Positions 24,727-35,904 of a DNA stretch of 64,000 nt are shown piece after piece. This DNA comes from Patiria miniata (Eukaryota; Echinodermata; Asteroidea; Valvatida; Asterinidae): positions 3,468,811 to 3,532,810 of the forward strand of contig NW_024037062.1 of the NCBI RefSeq assembly GCF_015706575.1, given 5' to 3'. Position 1 is the first letter of the stretch, and every line of letters starts with the position of its first letter. Below the pieces are notes generated by a model. It did not search any database, was not told the origin of the DNA, and was given only the letters and a program-made list of their open reading frames with translations. The translations under genes and the position numbers were made by a program.

Positions 24727-25087
24727 CAGTAGCGTATCCAGCTCATGATGTGGGTGTGTGTGTGGGGGGAACCGCACATCCACAGCGAAATATAGACATG
24801 GTTTTTTTCTTCCGACACTTGGCCTCCGTAAAATCAAAAAGTGGTGGGGAGGACCATCTTCCAAATGAGGGCGCTCTTCAAAACCTTTATTATGCATACT
24901 GGAAAAGATATGCCGATTTTCACAGCGCCTTGTAATGCCTTTTTTTTAGCTGGTTTTCTTTTTGGGGTTGATGTCAGAACTCTCTAAACATTTATGGAAA
25001 TACTTACTGAGCAATTTTTTTTCCAAAAATCCTCGGGGGGGGGGGCACGGTGCCCCTGCCCCCCCCCCTCATCTGGATATGCCACTG
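24727..25087 (+). mobile_element. hAT-like MITE with 8-bp target duplication
   Basis: Ends CAGTAGCGTATCCAG and CTGGATATGCCACTG; both sides carry GACATAAT (24719-24726 and 25088-25095). CAG-type ends with 8-bp duplications fit hAT (P elements are an alternative). It lies 60 bp before the last discoidin exon. The same insertion is at 61254-61940, so it predates the duplication. Confidence 0.85.
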
Positions 25088-25148
25088 GACATAATGAATC
25101 CATTCGAATGTCAACAACCTGAACACACCATTCTTCTGTTTTGAACAG

Positions 25149-25286
25149 TTCCCTGGTAACAAGGACAAGAACACCCCGGTAACTACTCACCTACCGTTTG
25201 CCTTGCGCACCAGAATCCTGCGCATTCACCCCACTGCATGGAACCACCATTGCAGCATGAGGTTTGAAGTGATTGGCTGCTATTAG
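25149..25286 (+). CDS. Discoidin-domain gene (left copy), last exon with stop
   Basis: The acceptor is CTGTTTTGAACAG in phase 0. It encodes FPGNKDKNTPVTTHLPFALR, TRILRIHPTAWNHHCSMRF, EVIGCY and a TAG stop. It completes the discoidin domain opened at 14068 and 17548, with the terminal Cys in its usual place. Together the three exons give about 162 residues, the normal size of one F5/8C domain. An AATAAA lies at 25667-25672, about 380 bp past the stop and plausible as a poly(A) signal; the matching site in the right copy reads AATAAT. Because this exon ends in a stop, the two sets of exons are separate genes and not alternative exons of one gene. Confidence 0.88.
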   Translation, partial: FPGNKDKNTPVTTHLPFALRTRILRIHPTAWNHHCSMRFEVIGCY

Positions 25287-25786
25287 TCAGACTCATTACA
25301 CTGCCGACGAGTGAGTGAAATGATTTCAACGTCAAAAGGTAGCTCTGTCGTAGAACAAAACGAAAATATTCATGCTTGTAAATACCGGCTCTACTCAAAA
25401 TTATTTGGTAGTTTGGATAAAATTTGATGAATATTATTAGCTTTTTTTTCTTAAAATTTGTGATCTATATTTCTGATGCTCTTAAAATGCATACTGGTAA
25501 AATCGTTAGTCAAGGTGTACGTATAGATAATTAGCTGATTGGTAAGACTTTTATAGAGTAAAAACAAACCCTGGGAGTACACTTTAAAAAAGAAAGGCAA
25601 ATCTCCAGGGAAATCTGGACAGTCGTACAGCAAGGTTGCTTTTTCCTGTGTACTTGAAGGACTTAAAATAAATTTAGAACATGATAACGAATAAGAGAAA
25701 TTTTATGTACGAATTTAAGAAAGAAATATGCTCGTTATAAAAATTGAAGAATTATTATGTGTTAGTTGCTAGAAGGTACGGTGTGT
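25287..25786. other. Probable 3' UTR and downstream of left discoidin gene
   Basis: Nearly identical to 62140-62640. AATAAA at 25667-25672. No other gene seen. Confidence 0.45.
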
Positions 25787-25804
25787 CTAATAATAATAAT
25801 AATA

Positions 25805-27282
25805 TAGGTTTTCCCGGCGAATTTCCGAATTTTTCTAATCAGTTTCATTATCAGCCATTCAATTTCACGTGAGTTTTGCACATATGGTCAAATTGGGGTT
25901 TCTTTTTCATTTTGGGTTCATTCAATTTCATTTTTAGGCAGCCAAGATTTTACTCTGAATGTTCGTGTTCGTTTTTTGGCATGCTATTTCGTTTTGGTGC
26001 ATTCAACACTTAATTTGTAGCAGTCTTAAATTAAGTCTTTGCAACCTTTTGACGGTTGACGCATTCAAATAAGCGAACATCTGTGCGCTTATAACGTATA
26101 ACCGTGCTTTTCGTTTCTTATTCGTTTATGGGCAATCGCTTTCATCGTATGGTCATTCAAATTACTAAGATGTTTTAATCGATATGTTTTCTTATTTTCC
26201 TCCAAGGTTCATCCCCCCCCAAAAAAAATCTTGATGACTGTAAAATTTACAATGTTACAAATTAACTGATATGAGGGAAACAAGATGTAACAAAATAATT
26301 AATTGAAAGTGACTAAGATAATTTATTTTTCACTGTTGATCTTGTCTACTTGTTTAAACGTTTGATCAAGGGGTATCTTTACGTTGGCACTTTTTTGACG
26401 TGCAAGACATCGGGACACGTGTGGTTGGCAACCATCGGGAACACTTCTCTTGCGTTATTTATGTTTTCTTGCGTATGTCTGACCAAACACTTACCGTATT
26501 CAAAGGGCCCATGCAAAAAAATAGTTTTCAACGCAAACCTTGAAAATACATCTTTGTGTAACATTTAACGTTAATCGCAAGTTTTATTTTCCATTTTGAA
26601 GGGTGTTTTTTTTGCCCTCTCCATTTTTATGCTAATGCATGCTTTCACACGAATGTTTTCAATTAGCAAGTTTTGGATGAATAATTTGAAAGAAAAACCC
26701 CTAAACTGAACAGTGTCTCCCTGAAATGACATCACAGTGACAGCGCGCTCATAGGTAGTCCGAAAAAGCATGGAAACTTTGAAATGTTTAAAGAAGTGCA
26801 CTTTTGCAATAAGATTTACGAAAAAATGTTGTCAAATGTGTAGTTTTTTTTACATAAAAGTTGCACAAAAAGAATACTTGAGAACAATTCATTGCACATA
26901 CCCTTTAATTAAGAACAAAGGCATCTACGGATTGAAGACATCAAATATGATTTACGCTAAGGAATACGGACACGTATGAAGTCTTAAAAAGATGTTTGAC
27001 AAAATGTGAAATATGTGTGCCCATTAATGAACATGAATGCCCGATCAACCCTTACTGCTGGTTATGACGAAATTGAATGAACAACGCGATACTTTTAATA
27101 TGATTGCATCTTTGATAGAGACGAGTGAAGATAAAAGGCGATAGAATGCTTGGATAGTGAAATAGAATGATTCTTTTTGATTGTCGAATGCCGATCTTCG
27201 TGATCTTTCAATTTCAATCTAAATCGAATGAGCCAGGCGGTAAATTGAATGAAAACTTGGTGAAATTGGCCGTGAAAACCTA
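25805..27282 (-). mobile_element. TA-target element in the LINE tail
   Basis: Ends TAGGTTTTCCCGGCGAATTT and GGCCGTGAAAACCTA with TA on both sides. It splits the (ATA)n tail of the LINE: TAATAATAATA on the left, ATAATCGGCATTTAAG on the right. The copy in the other duplicon (62666-63808) lacks about 330 bp of interior. Confidence 0.8.
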
Positions 27283-28282
27283 TAATAATCGGCATTTAAG
27301 AACGCTCTTTTTAGTCAACTAAATCACAGCGCTTACAAATAATGAACAATTAAAGTAAATAAATAATTTAAGTTAAATAATAAAAACAGGTAGCATAGAC
27401 AATGAGTTGATTATTGGTGGAATAAATTGGTCTTGATCAGCTTCTTGAATTGCTCGAGAGATTTGGCATTTTGAATGGAAAAGGGCAGACTATTCCACTC
27501 CTTCGCTGCACTGAGGAAAGTGTATCCAGGAGGAGTGCACTCACCTATGACAAGGGCATCATTTTCGTACAGCCAACTCTCAGTGATTGCAATGATGTCT
27601 ATGTCATGTTCTACAATGTAGTCACATGTGGAAAATGACTTGTTCCTGAGGGAGTGGGCATTCCAAACACAAATTCTGGAATTGAGTTCATTGTGTTGTG
27701 GTCCTGTTTTGGGATGTATCGTAGGTTTTCATGATTGACGCGGCGCAGTTGGTTAACTCTGTGACCGATAACACGGCAAGATGACACAACCTGAATTTGG
27801 CGTTGCTTCCTTTTTCCAGCACGCTTACCTCTGTGAGACCTGTGTTTTCGTGACAATCCAAGGGATTTAATGTTTGTCCATATGACATCAGGCAGCTTCT
27901 GAGCTGACTGTAAGTAAACAATCTCCTGCTTGACTCGCAAAAGAAAGGATCTGTCATAAACCAAACGATTGCTAGCAGTTTCTGAGTAATGACTACCTTC
28001 AAGATTTTCCCGGGGATAATCATGCGTAACTGGCCCTGGGTTAGGATTTACATCCCCAGAAAGAAGTAGTTTTGACTGGAATGCTGAAAAACAGTTGGAA
28101 TAATAGTGGAATCGTGACCCAAGAAATGTGTACTTTGGTTGTGTATGCAGTTTCTTGTGCACTATGTCGAGACTCAAGTTCCAGTGAAGAGCAGTATCAG
28201 CAGTTAATGTGTCACTGTGTCTACAGAGAATTAGTATGGGAGAAATTATTATCCTGAAATTTTGTAATTCGGAAAAAAGCAT
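27283..28282 (-). mobile_element. CR1/L2-type LINE remnant with 2A-like motif, core deleted
   Basis: Read on the minus strand. The 5' part has an open frame containing LLLSGDVNPNPGP (about 28034-28070), a 2A-like translational-recoding motif known from the N-terminus of CR1/L2-group elements. A second frame then gives WNAHSLRNKS, CDYIVEHDIDIIAITESWLY and TPPGYTFL, the beginning of the APE endonuclease. It joins directly, in frame, to AAKEWNSLPFSIQNAKS and FKKLIKTNLFHQ-stop, the usual C-terminal end of the reverse-transcriptase protein. Nearly all endonuclease and all RT motifs are therefore missing. The tail (GCGTTCTTAAATGCCGATTATTAT) is of L2/CR1 type. A frameshift separates the 2A frame from the endonuclease frame. 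The element is dead. Confidence 0.85.
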
Positions 28283-29276
28283 TTGAGAAACACTCGCTCT
28301 ATTTATTTCATATTAAGCCCAAATCTGGGGGTGGATGCAGCCCTTGAGCTTATTTATGATACCAGTAAAATGGGGCCCAAAGAAAAGAACAGGAATTCTA
28401 AAGTTCCTAATTTCTCAAATAGTGTTATAGAATGGCGGGGAAAGCATCGTAGATTTCACAATTTTCAGGGGGGGGGGGGCATGCCCCGGACCCCCAGCAG
28501 TCACAACCTCTTGACACCCCCCCTAAACATTACCCCCCCATGTTTTCTGAATGGTAAATTCGCCCGTGAAGCTGTTTGTATTAGCAAATGTATAAGTCAA
28601 AAGACCTTTATCAAGGGTACGCCATCTTGAAAATCGACGCGAAGCATAACGCAAACAAACATGGCGGCGTAACTATTGTGTGCGGTGAACGAGTGACTCT
28701 CGCAATATTACAGCAGATTGACATTCTTATAAATGGATGGATAGCTCGATTCCCCGCAACATCAATCAGCATAGGCAGGTCACGTCTTATTGTATTTTGA
28801 AGAAGGATCTGATAAATATAAAGCCCAAAACAAGTGGCCATACTTAAGTTTCCGTGTCTGAGTATAATATGCGTAATTAGCACCGCCGTCAGATCAGAGA
28901 AACGATCAAGACTTTTTCTGAGCTGAACATGCATCTGTTTTATTTTTCGTGTTGTCAATAAGTAGAGAAAGTGAATATGCTTCGTCGTGACTTTTAGTGT
29001 AGCCGATACATGTACATGTACAATTATCATGCCAACCAGCGCTTTAAAGGTGGCACATATATGTTCATTCATTGAATGAGGTATTTTATAATATATATAA
29101 GTAAAGTACTTCAAGTTACTGCTTACACTGTTTTGGCCAACATAACACAGAAAAAAGTGACCAGAGTTTGAATTGATGGCATGGTATCTTTGTAATTCCT
29201 TTTTTTCCTACCCCAAATTATGAAATGTATCCCCGCTCCCATAAGAGAGAGTTTTCCAAATTTATATTGTTCCTCT
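28283..29276. other. No gene called
   Basis: Contains a G-run/C-rich repeat scrap (28466-28545) and a 167-codon minus frame at 28611-29114 with hydrophobic stretches (see rejected list). Nothing supportable. Confidence 0.4.
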
Positions 29277-30526
29277 ACACTCTAAAAAATAGTTGCTCAA
29301 TATTGGGTAAAATTACTATCTTTTCGAGAGTAAAAAAGGGAACATGGTCGTCAACTTGTGTACTCTTTTTACCCAACAGCTAAAGTGTAAACAAGTACCC
29401 ATTTCAGTGTCACTTTTACCCATAATTGTGTTACGTGTTTGCACAACAAAGTTGGGTAACAAAGTTTACCCATGTGACGACCATGTTCCCTTTTTATTCA
29501 CTTATTGGGTAGACTTTACCCAAGCCTCCTTTTACCCAAGTGTTGTGTCACTTTCTTACCCAGATATTAGGTTCTAATTTTTACCCTGCACTGTTGGGTT
29601 CTTAATTAACCCATCACCTGGGTTGTTTTTAAATTAGTTGTTGTGTACCTTTGTTATTGATCCTTGCGGTTTTATTCAACTTTGAACTCTGCAATGTGAA
29701 TTGCTAAAGATAGCAATCGCAAGGGATTTCAGTAACTAAGTCCTGGGTTGGAAAGTCAGTAAAATGAATAAGATGATATTTCCCCAAATATGGTGCTGAT
29801 GCATGATGACTATTACGAGAAAATGCGGGCTAAATGATGGGCAGGGGTGTTAGAATTTCACTCAATCAACTTATTCAAAAACAATTCCCCAAATGTCGGT
29901 CACTTTACTCTGTGTTTCTAGATCTGAGAATACTTACTATACGGTACGTGAAATGCATGCATCATGTGCATGGAATCGTGGTTGGAAGAGCCGTCGACGT
30001 CCAAGTTGCAAATAAATGACTAAATAATAAGCATGTCACTTCTCCAATCTCCCTGATATTAATCCTCATACATCAGCATCCCATTTGGAGGAAACAACAC
30101 TGAAATTCATTTCACTGACTTACTTGGAACGAAGAAATCACGTCTTCAAAATCCCCAAATTGTTGAAGGTCTCACAAGCGGCGGCCATCTTGTACATGAG
30201 TGATGACGCGTGCACAATATAGGGTAAACGTTGTCACGTGCGTCAGTTTACCCTACACAGTGGTAACATTTTACTAATGTCGTGGTAAATTCTACTTTTC
30301 GACGTGTACAATGAAAGAATTGTTACACAGTGGTGGGGTAAATCCAGTTTCTTTAACCCATCACTTGGGTAATAATACCATGATTTTAACTGTTTGTCTG
30401 TGCTGCTGGGACTTGTAGTCAATGTTGGGTACTATTTTACCCTTTTCATGTGTAACACATTTGACACAAGTAGGTTCATACACAACAGTTTTACACAACA
30501 TACATTTACACTTCTTTTTAGAGTGT
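29277..30526. mobile_element. MITE with ACACTCTAAAAA ends
   Basis: Terminal repeats TACACTCTAAAAA and TTTTTAGAGTGTA about 1.25 kb apart. Both ends are full of TTACCCA/TGGGTAA words, possibly subterminal protein-binding sites. The centre (29640-30200) is single-copy with no frame. Superfamily unclear; flanks show no convincing target duplication. Confidence 0.65.
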
Positions 30527-31430
30527 ACTGCAAAAAGTATCGATATAATTATGACTCTTCAAATGGACGCCCACCTACAAAAAGGTCGGGGAATCGGGTA
30601 TTCAATTATTCATTTCTGTTCAAATGTACCCAAAACTACATATTGGAGATGATGTCTGAACATAAAGCAAGTGACTTGGAACCGGGTCGCGATTTTGTTT
30701 ACTCAACAGTCTACACCGTGTACTTCCAGCGCACACCTTCTCGATTGTACCAGTTTCCCGGATCATCGGGCCATCGTACTGAGGTGTGCGCTGAAAATTC
30801 GGACCGATCTGACCGTACACCGGGCGACCGGATTAAGTCAAACATGTTTGAATTGTCCAAACATCGCCCCCTATATGGAAAGAAGGTGTCTATAACCGCC
30901 CCCCCCCCTCGATTTTACGGAGGCAGAGTGACCGGGCAAAAGTTCTGTCTACCTTTTGAGAGAATGGTCTGTCGGCGAATTTGTTGTCACACCCCCATCC
31001 AAAGTGGCCCAGAGCACTCCTACCAATGTGCTCTTCTCAACTTCATCCCCCTCCCCCAATAAAATTGACCTTGCTACACGCCTGCACTAGTACGCATCCC
31101 TCCGTTAGGGTATTAATGTCTTCAAAATATACAAATTGGTACCGCGCGAAGGTAAAAACAACATGTTACATTAAAGGGAAGATACAACATTTGCAAACAT
31201 CAGGAAACGAAATTGTCAAATTATAATGAAATATCTTACTGGGCTGTTAGTGAATGACAATCTAAACCATCCTGCGAAATTGTGGTTCCTGGTGTGCTGA
31301 CATTTTCATAATTTTTATTTGATCTATTATACCAACCCCTCAAATAGTTCATTTCTGAAAATTACAGCAAAAACCAATGATGTACATTCCCTTTAAGATA
31401 CTTGTTACCCTTTGGAAAATTCCCGATTCG
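30527..31430. other. No gene seen
   Basis: Includes a C-rich repeat fragment (30890-31070) similar to 17330-17395. Otherwise single-copy DNA downstream of the minus-strand gene. A 222-codon plus frame spanning 30394-31062 crosses the MITE end and the C-rich repeat, so it is not credible as a gene. Confidence 0.45.
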
Positions 31431-31436
31431 TTTATT
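31431..31436 (-). promoter_or_regulatory. Possible poly(A) signal of minus-strand gene
   Basis: AATAAA on the minus strand, five bases past the stop of the long minus-strand frame. A second one lies at 31314-31319. Either could end the transcript; no cleavage-site evidence is visible. Confidence 0.2.
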
Positions 31437-31441
31437 TACTG

Positions 31442-32348
31442 CTAACCAAAATAATAACAATACCCAAAACCCGCTATGTTTGTTGGCACATTCGCATGAA
31501 TCGAATACATCGGTGTTCCGATATCCAGTATCGCCGGATCGTCTGCAATTGGCATAGTACGACATCTGCATCCTTCTCGCCGTGGCGGCAGGGAGGATCG
31601 ATTCTCCAAGATTCGATAGGGGATAGTCGAGTTCATTGAATCGTTTTGACGGTACGCACGTAAAACAGCTGGATCCTGCAACACCGTATCGACTTTTGTG
31701 TGCTGGTTGGTCGAAGATATATTCGGATGTGCGCTCTGTTGACCACATGTACTGTTGAGTAGTTGCGAGAGGCGGCTCACGTTTTCATATAGAAATGTTC
31801 TCTTTGAATCGACACTCATGGAATCGACAATCGCAATGTCGTCTTTTTGTGGCAATAATTGTGTGCCTCGATTGTGAACGGCTTTCCCGACGGACAAAAT
31901 GGCGGGATCGTTGAGGAGACTTGTGGTTTGAGGTGATACACGACGAGGAAGCGCTGGCCATGCTTTATCGTAGGACGCACTTGGAACTTCAGGCGACGAG
32001 TATCTACTATCTGCAATCTTTGAGGATTTTTTGAAACCCCTTTTTCTTCTGTTTTGCAAGCAGTGGGAAGCGTTACATGAAGAGTTGCCGTGAGGATAGA
32101 ATGGAGTCAAGTGCTTTCTCTTCACTGGTGGCCTGGGATGTACTTCCCCCGGAGATTCGAACTCATCCCAGTTCATCACTTCACCTCTCGGTCCCCTATG
32201 GTAACCATCGTAGTACTTGATTGGTGAATGTCTGATCGCAGCTTGGTCACGTAGTGTCACCATGGCAACGGGAGCCCCGGCCAGGATGTGCGAGACTTCC
32301 TGCAAGCATTGACTGAATGTGAGGGCGCCCTTGTCGTCGGCGTAGTCT
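31442..32348 (-). CDS. Unrecognised minus-strand gene, probable 3'-terminal exon
   Basis: A long open frame runs on the minus strand from an acceptor-like CGTATTTCAG (exon base 32348) to a stop at 31442-31444, about 301 codons. It begins DYADDKGALTFSQCLQEVSH and continues through NWDEFESP, a basic stretch NRRKRGFKKSSK, and a polar, probably disordered tail. The pattern (D/N)-D-or-Q-P-A-(I/V)-L occurs three times about 75 residues apart: LLNDPAIL, VLQDPAVL, ADDPAIL. I do not recognise the family. A possible donor 42-43 nt upstream keeps the frame with the Ser-rich exon to the right (SSSSTT|S-DYADD), but such an intron would be unusually short. An AATAAA on this strand overlaps the 3' side (31431-31436). 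Coding is likely from length and composition; function unknown. Confidence 0.5.
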
Positions 32349-32389
32349 CTGAAATACGAAGCGCTGTATATTACCTGTGCGCCATTTTA

Positions 32390-33352
32390 CGAAGTTGTTG
32401 ACGAGCTGGAGAGAGAAAGATTTCTCCTCCGCGTCGCGCAAACTTCCGATGACAAACTGCCGTCGCCGTTGTCGCTCAAAGATCGCCTTCTGTCACTGTC
32501 ACTTATAGATGCCGCACTGCTGGAATAGCTCGCACTCAGAGACCAGTTCAGCTCGGAAGACGAGCCGTTTGAGAAATCTGAAATCGATTTCTGTTCATCC
32601 TCGTCTTCGCTGTTCAAACCTGATGTGTTGAATCTTGTCTCCGAGAACAGAGAGATACCGCTCTCATCACCAGGCTTAGTGGACCCACGGTCCTCTTGTC
32701 GTGATGGTGTTGAGAACTGGCCTTCTGGTGATGAAGTTTGACCTCTATGTGATGATGTCTGATCTGCTGGTGATACGGTTTGTCCTTGTGGTGAAGCGGG
32801 TGAGTCGTCTAGGGACATGGTTTGACCTCGTGGTGAAAAGGAGTGGCCTTCGGTGAAAATGAATGACCCACTGATGGTGAATATGTTTGACCATCTGGTG
32901 AGGAGATTGGATGATCTGCGGATACACCTCGATCTTCCGGGAAAAGAATTGTTCCGGTTAAATGCTGTGATCTTGCGGCGAAAAGTGATCGTCTTCAACC
33001 CGAAAGGTACGATCTACATTTAGCGTCAAACTATATGGCGATAAGCTGTGGTCATCGGATGATAAGGCTCGACTTTTAGATGAAGTAATTTGACCTTTCG
33101 ATGACAGGTATTGACCTCCTGGTGATGAATTGGCTGGCGATTGGCTATTTGGTGTAGATGTACGGACGTCAGAACGTTGCGTGTTGAAGGCGCATGAATT
33201 TATCTCCGTGTCGACGGAAATCAGGTCACCGGAATATGAAGGAACCTTGGGCGAAGTGCGGAAGCTGGAAGGCGGCATCAGTCTTGGATTGTGGGTAAAA
33301 TGATTTGCGAGGTCAAAGGTCGTACTTTCACTGTTCCATCCTGTGGCATTAC
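32390..33352 (-). CDS. Unrecognised minus-strand gene, Ser/Pro/Gly/Gln-repeat exon (frame broken in repeat tract)
   Basis: Continues upstream of 31442-32348 on the minus strand. A good acceptor (TTTTCACTTACCAG) precedes base 33352. The translation contains a degenerate repeat of about 10 residues, S-P-x-G-Q-x-x-S (SSPGGQYLSSKGQ, SSPDGQTYSPS, FSPRGQTMS, ASPQGQTVS, SSPEGQFS), encoded by a roughly 30-bp minisatellite. It is followed by an acidic/Ser-rich part, NSEDEDEQKSISDF and many Ser. No single frame covers the exon: the repeat motif moves between frames near 32955 and near 32850, so there are about two net frameshifts within the minisatellite. These could be real indels (a decaying allele or gene) or base-call errors in a repeat. 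Upstream exons were not identified. Low-complexity secreted or nuclear protein cannot be told apart here. Confidence 0.4.
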
Positions 33353-34340
33353 CTGGTAAGTGAAAATGAATGAAAATTTGCTTTACTCTGTGTAGGAGGA
33401 AAAAAGAAATGTTACGTATGTAACAGTTGGACACCGAAGTGATCTGTGTTCTTAACGTGATTTTTTTTTGTACATGGAAGGCACATGGAGCCGATAACAA
33501 CTTTTTAACAATATGTCATGACTGCTGATGGTTCACAATCACTCCACTTTCAATCAGGACATGTCTGTTTTCTGTTGTTGTTATACCCATGTTATGTTTG
33601 TAACAGGTTGGACACCAATTGTTACAAGCGTTACAGTTTTCATATTCCTATTTTTCCCCAGAAATTTCAAGTATTTCCCACGGAACTTCTGGTATTTATT
33701 ACAAGAAACTTTTATGGAAAAAAGTTGTCAAAAAGAAGTAAAATAAATAGTATTTTACCAGAAAATTTTGCCCTATTTTCACACTAAATAACTGATAAAA
33801 ATTAATTCCCATGTCCAGTGGTCATAAAGTTATCTCCTTTAAATTTCTTATTATGTACGCACCTGAGAATACAATACAAAGACCATAAAGTAACAAGAAG
33901 GTTATTTAATCTGGATCAAATTATCTCACCCCAAAATCTCACCAGTATTGTAAAAACAACATAATCTTCTGTGAAGGTATAAAAGAGTTTACCCACTCAA
34001 AATCACTTCGTAAACCCATGGAATGAATATTATTCAGTATGCACTGCCGACAATTTTGTTCTACAGCACTATATAAAATTCTAATAAATATTGCATGAAA
34101 CTTTTCAAATATCCAATATACCTTACTTAATTATCTTAACCCTCCGACGCAGAAAGCCCATTTAGTAACACACTTACAGTAATGGGTCCCCCGGGAACCC
34201 AAATATTTAGCGCCACGGTTTGAGGCTACACAACACTGTATCCACATGAACACAATCTTGCCATGTCTGTGGACTCGAGAGGTGTGGTTGTATACATAGT
34301 CTGTGGTCAAGCCGTGCACTGTCTACCCGCAAGTGACCTT
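33353..34340. other. Upstream of minus-strand exon, no exon recognised
   Basis: Probable intron of the minus-strand gene. AT-rich; no clear exon or transposon ends. Confidence 0.4.
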
Positions 34341-34447
34341 GTTTGTGCACGTATATATGGTGGGTCCCCGGGTGGGCAGAAATTGCGTCGGAGTTGTTTT
34401 GTGCACGTGTATATGGTGGGTCCCCGGGTGGGCAGAAATTGCGTCGG
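34341..34447 (+). repeat. 56-bp tandem duplication
   Basis: Two nearly identical units (GTGCACGTRTATATGGTGGG then TCCCCGGGTGGGCAGAAATT) starting at 34345 and 34401. Confidence 0.85.
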
Positions 34448-35539
34448 TCCTTAGCCCAGGTTGTCAGGCTCAGATATGCCTGACCAGGGGTCACACACTA
34501 AAGGTGACTGCATATATCCGTAGTGGGTGTCTCTGGCTAGGATTAGATGAAAGATCACCAGAATTGGTTTGAATTTTTTTTTTAATTAAGGTAATTAACC
34601 AAATTGGGTCCCCAAAAGTTAACAAATCTGGTATACACTATTTTCTTATTAGAAATGAGCATTATTATATATACATGTAGATAATAACTCTTTATTAATT
34701 GTCCTTTCCCACATCCATGGTTAAGCATGAATCTCAGTAACTGGTGGAAATAGATTTTAAAAAAATGTAACTGTAAATATTCCTTAGCAAATTGTTTTCC
34801 CTTCTTTTTTTTCATTTTTTCCCTTTTCTTTAACGTTTTAAGTGGTTAAAGGTAATCGGCACCATTTGCAAACATTCAAACATAAAACTATCAAAATATC
34901 ATGAATTATCCTTCTTAATTTTCAGAAAATAAAAGGATAAAAAGCATCCTGTGAAATAATTTCCGCCCAATATTCTGTCTTTTTCCAGGCAAAAAGAATA
35001 ACCATCATTACCTCACGATGGTTAGGACCAAACCTTCAAACAGTCAACAAAAACATGCTTTGCGTGAGAAAAAAATAAGAATGCATTGTTACAGTTTTCT
35101 CCAAAGTATGACATCTACTGCGCATTATTTCGACCTTTTCTTAGTTTTTTATTGATAACCTGCTTCAAATTTAATGTTAATTGTTTCTTGAAATGGCAAA
35201 TATAAACTTTTTCTGCAAATGGTGACCATTACCTTAAAGCCAATTACATTAATTGACTATTTAGTCAAAGACATGATGGAGAAAGTTTGGCATATCACGA
35301 CACAAGCCTTTTTCTTCCACGTCTCTTTTCTGTGTTAAATTTACATTGATTCAATAAAAGCACTTAAGATAGAGTGTAAGCGTGCACCTGCAGCGTTGTG
35401 TTGTTTCTAGATATCATTTATTACTGTCAGTGATCTTTTAAAGTGTCTATCATGGCCTTACGTGTATCTGTCGAGACTAAAGTTGTGCTGGTCCCAGAGG
35501 GCCAGCCTATACTCTTAGCACTTATCTAGCACACTGGCA
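34448..35539. other. No gene seen
   Basis: AT-rich single-copy sequence with no recognisable frame, terminal repeats or array. Confidence 0.45.
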
Positions 35540-35865
35540 CGCACCGACCGACCGGACCGGACCGGACTGTCTATTGTGATTTCGACTAGAATATTAAGCC
35601 CTACCCGACCCAACCTGACTGACCTGATTTGACCTGACCTGATCTGAATTGAACTAACCTGAACTGACCTGACCTAACTGACCTCACTGACTGTCTAAGA
35701 TTGAGACCCAACCCGAACTGACCTGACCTGATTGGCTGGCCCGACCTGATTGACCTGACCTGACCCGACCTTACCTAACCTGAACGACCAAACCTGACCT
35801 GAAGTAGCTGGCCTGACCTAAATGACCTGACATGACCTGACCTGACCTGACCCGACTGACTGTCT
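35540..35865 (+). repeat. Degenerate pentamer satellite (TGACC)n
   Basis: About 320 bp of TGACC/CCTGA words with substitutions, opening with CGACCGACCGGACCGGACCG. Confidence 0.85.
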
Positions 35866-35904
35866 CTTAAGATTTTGACTTGCATAAGCCCTACCGTCGC
35901 GGTT

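Larger units (their letters stand above)
9182..27474. repeat. Segmental duplication, left copy
   Basis: Direct duplicate of 52107-64000. Colinear blocks: 9182-9680 with 52107-52844, 11260-17942 with 53700-60869, 24347-27474 with 60872-64000. The copies are offset by about 42.9 kb, reduced to 36.5 kb after the 6.4 kb insertion present only here. Non-coding parts differ by roughly 2-3% where I compared them by eye. The true right end lies beyond the window, because the right copy is cut at 64000. Tandem duplication or two haplotypes placed in series by assembly would both produce this. Confidence 0.9.

Noticed and set aside
28611-29114. 167-codon minus frame with hydrophobic stretches and NRAIHPFIR, slightly like a GPCR seventh helix
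   Set aside because: The usual Pro of helix 6 and the NPxxY-type signature are absent, and the rest of the receptor is not found. Chance resemblance is likely.
30394-31062. 222-codon plus frame
   Set aside because: It starts inside a MITE end and runs through a C-run and a C-rich repeat; composition and position argue against a gene.
32349-32374. 26-bp intron suggested by CACAG|GTAATA and ATTTCAG on the minus strand
   Set aside because: Far too short for a spliceosomal intron; a 42-43 bp alternative keeps frame but is also doubtful.
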